A stretch of 53,941 nt of DNA from Myxococcales bacterium (GTDB lineage Bacteria > Myxococcota_A > Polyangia > Polyangiales > Polyangiaceae), in the NCBI GenBank assembly GCA_003154095.1, contig PMCK01000589.1:11568-65508 (forward strand). Reading direction: 5' to 3'. The position numbers were made by a program, and so were the translations under genes. Of the stretch, positions 48,791 to 53,941 are shown one piece after another; the first letter of the stretch is position 1, and each line of letters starts with the position of its first letter. The notes under the pieces are model-generated. The model did not search any database. It was not told where the DNA came from and saw only the letters and a program-made list of their open reading frames with translations.

Positions 48791-49249
48791 CTATGCCGAG
48801 ATGGACAAAGGCTCGAAGACGAGCCGTCTTCTGAGCCAAAGCGGCGGTTTCGTACAGAGTAGATGTTGAATTTGGCTCAGTACTCGGTCCACGCCTCGCT
48901 TGACTTCCATTTTCACAGGGAAGGTGCAGCCCTCATGAATTCGCACTGCCGCGAAGTCACTTAGTCTGCACGTGAACAACACACCACAGCCGCGCAGGGC
49001 CTCAAACTTCGCATCGAGCATGTCCGCCGCTTCGCCGTCGAGGGGATCCATATTGGAACAGCCGGTGCCCCCTCCCGGGCCCTTCTGCCCATCGGGGCGC
49101 CCCGGATCGAACTGCTTAACGTCCAGGAATACCGCGCCGTCGCAACTGACATCGTAGAACATGATTTGTCTTGCGTTGGCAAAGTCAGCATCAACCTCCG
49201 TCAGGCTATTGGTTGTAAGGGCTACCTTGACATGACCCGATTGTGCCAT
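48791..49249 (-). CDS. NifX/NafY-family nitrogenase cofactor-binding protein
   Basis: VKVALTTNSLTEVDADFANARQIMFYDV...LRGCGVLFTCRLSDFAAVRIHEGCTFPVKMEVKRGVDRVLSQIQHLL; downstream of vnfK. Confidence 0.8.
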   Translation of the reverse strand: MAQSGHVKVALTTNSLTEVDADFANARQIMFYDVSCDGAVFLDVKQFDPGRPDGQKGPGGGTGCSNMDPLDGEAADMLDAKFEALRGCGVLFTCRLSDFAAVRIHEGCTFPVKMEVKRGVDRVLSQIQHLLCTKPPLWLRRRLVFEPLSISA

Positions 49250-49360
49250 CGAATACTCTCCTTATAGCTACGCACTAAACCTTTGAATTGTTGGGCGGGC
49301 GATATGCTCAGACTCGAATTTCGGAGTAACCCCGCCATCGGCGGCGGACCGCCCCAACTT

Positions 49361-49374
49361 GTTCCTGCTCGTAC
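49361..49374. promoter_or_regulatory. VnfA-like UAS match GTTC-CTGCTC-GTAC between vnfK and nifX-like gene
   Basis: Motif match; no convincing sigma-54 promoter found downstream. Confidence 0.3.
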
Positions 49375-52644
<3,270 letters not shown>

Positions 52645-52722
52645 TCACCGTGCGCCAGAGCCTGGCGGCAGCCAAACTGAAGCCAGATATCGGCGAACTC
52701 TCGTAAACAATTCGACCTCCAT

Positions 52723-52736
52723 GTTCCCGAATGTAC
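52723..52736. promoter_or_regulatory. VnfA-like UAS GTTC-CCGAAT-GTAC
   Basis: First of three copies in vnfD/nifX-like divergent spacer. Confidence 0.6.
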
Positions 52737-52753
52737 GCGGGGGACTATCTTTG

Positions 52754-52767
52754 GTTCCGTTTGGTAC
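52754..52767. promoter_or_regulatory. VnfA-like UAS GTTC-CGTTTG-GTAC
   Basis: Second copy, 31-nt period from first. Confidence 0.6.
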
Positions 52768-52789
52768 AGAGCAAGCGCGTCAGGGCCCC

Positions 52790-52803
52790 GTTCGAACATG
52801 TAC
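52790..52803. promoter_or_regulatory. VnfA-like UAS GTTC-GAACAT-GTAC
   Basis: Third copy, 36-nt period from second. Confidence 0.6.
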
Positions 52804-52853
52804 AAAGGGCGCGGCACGTCAGATTCGCTTAGGACGAGAGAGCGCCCGAGGCG

Positions 52854-52869
52854 TGGCACTCAAGTTGCA
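52854..52869 (+). promoter_or_regulatory. sigma-54 promoter, near-perfect TGGCAC-TCAAG-TTGCA, for nifX-like gene
   Basis: Matches TGGCAC-N5-TTGCA, 55 nt upstream of ATG 52925. Confidence 0.8.
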
Positions 52870-52924
52870 GATGGTTCAGTCACAACGTGGCGAGAACGTT
52901 CGCCCAGTGAGGAGGAATGGATCT

Positions 52925-53329
52925 ATGCGAATTGCCTTTGCTAGCAACGATGGTACGAACATCAATGAGCACTTCGGCAGTGCAAAACAGTTCTTCTTCT
53001 TCGATGTGGGCCCCGACTTCGCCAGGCCGTACGGCAAAGCCGTCGTTGGTTGGGCGAAGGACGATCACGAGCACAAGCTTATGATCCGAGTCAACGCTGT
53101 CGATGGGTGCACCCTCATGTATTGCGCACAAATTGGCGGCCCTGCCGCTGCCAAGCTAGTGGCTCGGCACATCCATCCACTGAAAGCTAGACCCGAGCAA
53201 ACAATTGAGAGTGCGATAATCGAACTGCAACAGGTGTTGTCGAAGCCTCGGCTTGCTCCGTGGTTACGGATCGCGGCCGGTTTGAAAGCGCCAGAGCCCG
53301 CTCCTCTAGAGGAAACACCGGACACATGA
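52925..53329 (+). CDS. NifX-like nitrogenase cofactor-binding protein
   Basis: MRIAFASNDGTNINEHFGSAKQFFFFDVGPDFARP...CTLMYCAQIGGPAAAKLVARHIHPLKARPEQTIESAIIELQQVL; GAGGAGG RBS. Confidence 0.85.
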   Translation: MRIAFASNDGTNINEHFGSAKQFFFFDVGPDFARPYGKAVVGWAKDDHEHKLMIRVNAVDGCTLMYCAQIGGPAAAKLVARHIHPLKARPEQTIESAIIELQQVLSKPRLAPWLRIAAGLKAPEPAPLEETPDT

Positions 53330-53582
53330 TCGACTTCAACGATGTGTAGACCCACCTTCCTTCAACTTAGGGGGCACTCCGCACGTCGAATTCCCAGCGC
53401 CGCGATTCTGCTGAAGTGATGGGTCCCTTTCCGCCCTGAAGCCGTCAATTGCGGCCCGGTCCTCGTGTTTCTTGGTAGTTGCCCCGAATCGAATACGTCA
53501 TTTCATTGCTAGCCGCCGTTTGGCCTCGCAGCAGAACTCCTGACTTAATTGGATTCGCAAGCCTAAGTTCTGAGGGCAGACA

Positions 53583-53941
53583 TCACGAGATGTCGTCCAT
53601 CGACGTTATGAGTGGTAGCGTCGACTCTCCAGTCATTGCCTCAGCCCATGCATCGCTCAGCTCACCGAGAGCCTTCGGGTGTTCCTGGGTTCGTTCGACC
53701 CAGGATAGACCTCCGCACACCATCGCAAGGCTGACCTCGTTGAGCAGATCGATGATGAGAAAGCCCTTGTTGACGATGATCGGCTGAATGTTGGCCTGCA
53801 TGAGTCGTTTGATCGAGGACATTCCGATTTTCGCGGCATACACGCACGAACACGAATTGAGGAACTCTATCTTTGCGATGACCTTATCCTCAGTCATGCG
53901 CTCTTCCTCGTCTAGGGGAGGAGGTTCGTCGGGTGGGTGTT
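53583..53941 (-). CDS. NifX/NafY-like protein, 5' end outside window (partial)
   Basis: IEFLNSCSCVYAAKIGMSSIKRLMQANIQPIIVNKGFLIIDLLNEV matches C-terminal half of NifX domain; frame stays open upstream of ATG 53897 (...HPPDEPPPLDEEER) to the window edge. Confidence 0.65.
   Translation of the reverse strand, partial: HPPDEPPPLDEEERMTEDKVIAKIEFLNSCSCVYAAKIGMSSIKRLMQANIQPIIVNKGFLIIDLLNEVSLAMVCGGLSWVERTQEHPKALGELSDAWAEAMTGESTLPLITSMDDIS

Overview
The window shows three blocks. (A) About 1-17.8 kb is accessory DNA: two diverged copies of an ORFan gene pair, a three-gene secreted-lipoprotein cassette ending in an HNH-like domain, a decayed tyrosine recombinase, an intact tyrosine recombinase next to a sigma-like/excisionase-like/RHH trio, a KAP P-loop NTPase, an AAA ATPase plus subtilase pair resembling IetAS, and a truncated Dam-type methyltransferase. 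(B) About 17.8-31.6 kb is a minus-strand run. It holds a ModABC-type oxyanion transporter tightly coupled to a TonB-dependent receptor, an OprO/P-like porin, lipoproteins and an XRE-PBP one-component regulator. A second minus-strand transcription unit upstream encodes a beta-propeller lipoprotein and a thioredoxin/MauG fusion. (C) About 32-53.9 kb is a vanadium-nitrogenase island: vnfD-vnfG-vnfK, four NifX/NafY-domain proteins (one cut by the window edge), a NifS-like desulfurase, FixAB/EtfAB, a TonB receptor plus FecB-like SBP, a FecCD/FecE-type ABC pair, a PhnCDE-like ABC transporter, and a five-gene cluster of unknown function (signal-less SBP, HypB/UreG-like GTPase, soluble ABC ATPase, nitroreductase, GCS2 ligase). 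The strongest new observation is a recurrent intergenic motif, GTTC/GTAC-N6-GTAC, which resembles the VnfA site GTAC-N6-GTAC. It is paired with sigma-54 -24/-12 promoter matches upstream of vnfD, the divergent nifX-like gene, fixAB, the TonB receptor, phnCDE-like genes and the five-gene cluster. This places the unknown cluster and three transport systems in a predicted vanadium-nitrogenase regulon. No vnfH, vnfEN, nifB or vnfA is in the window. Lipoprotein style suggests a myxobacteria-like host (inference only). All motif scans were done by eye.
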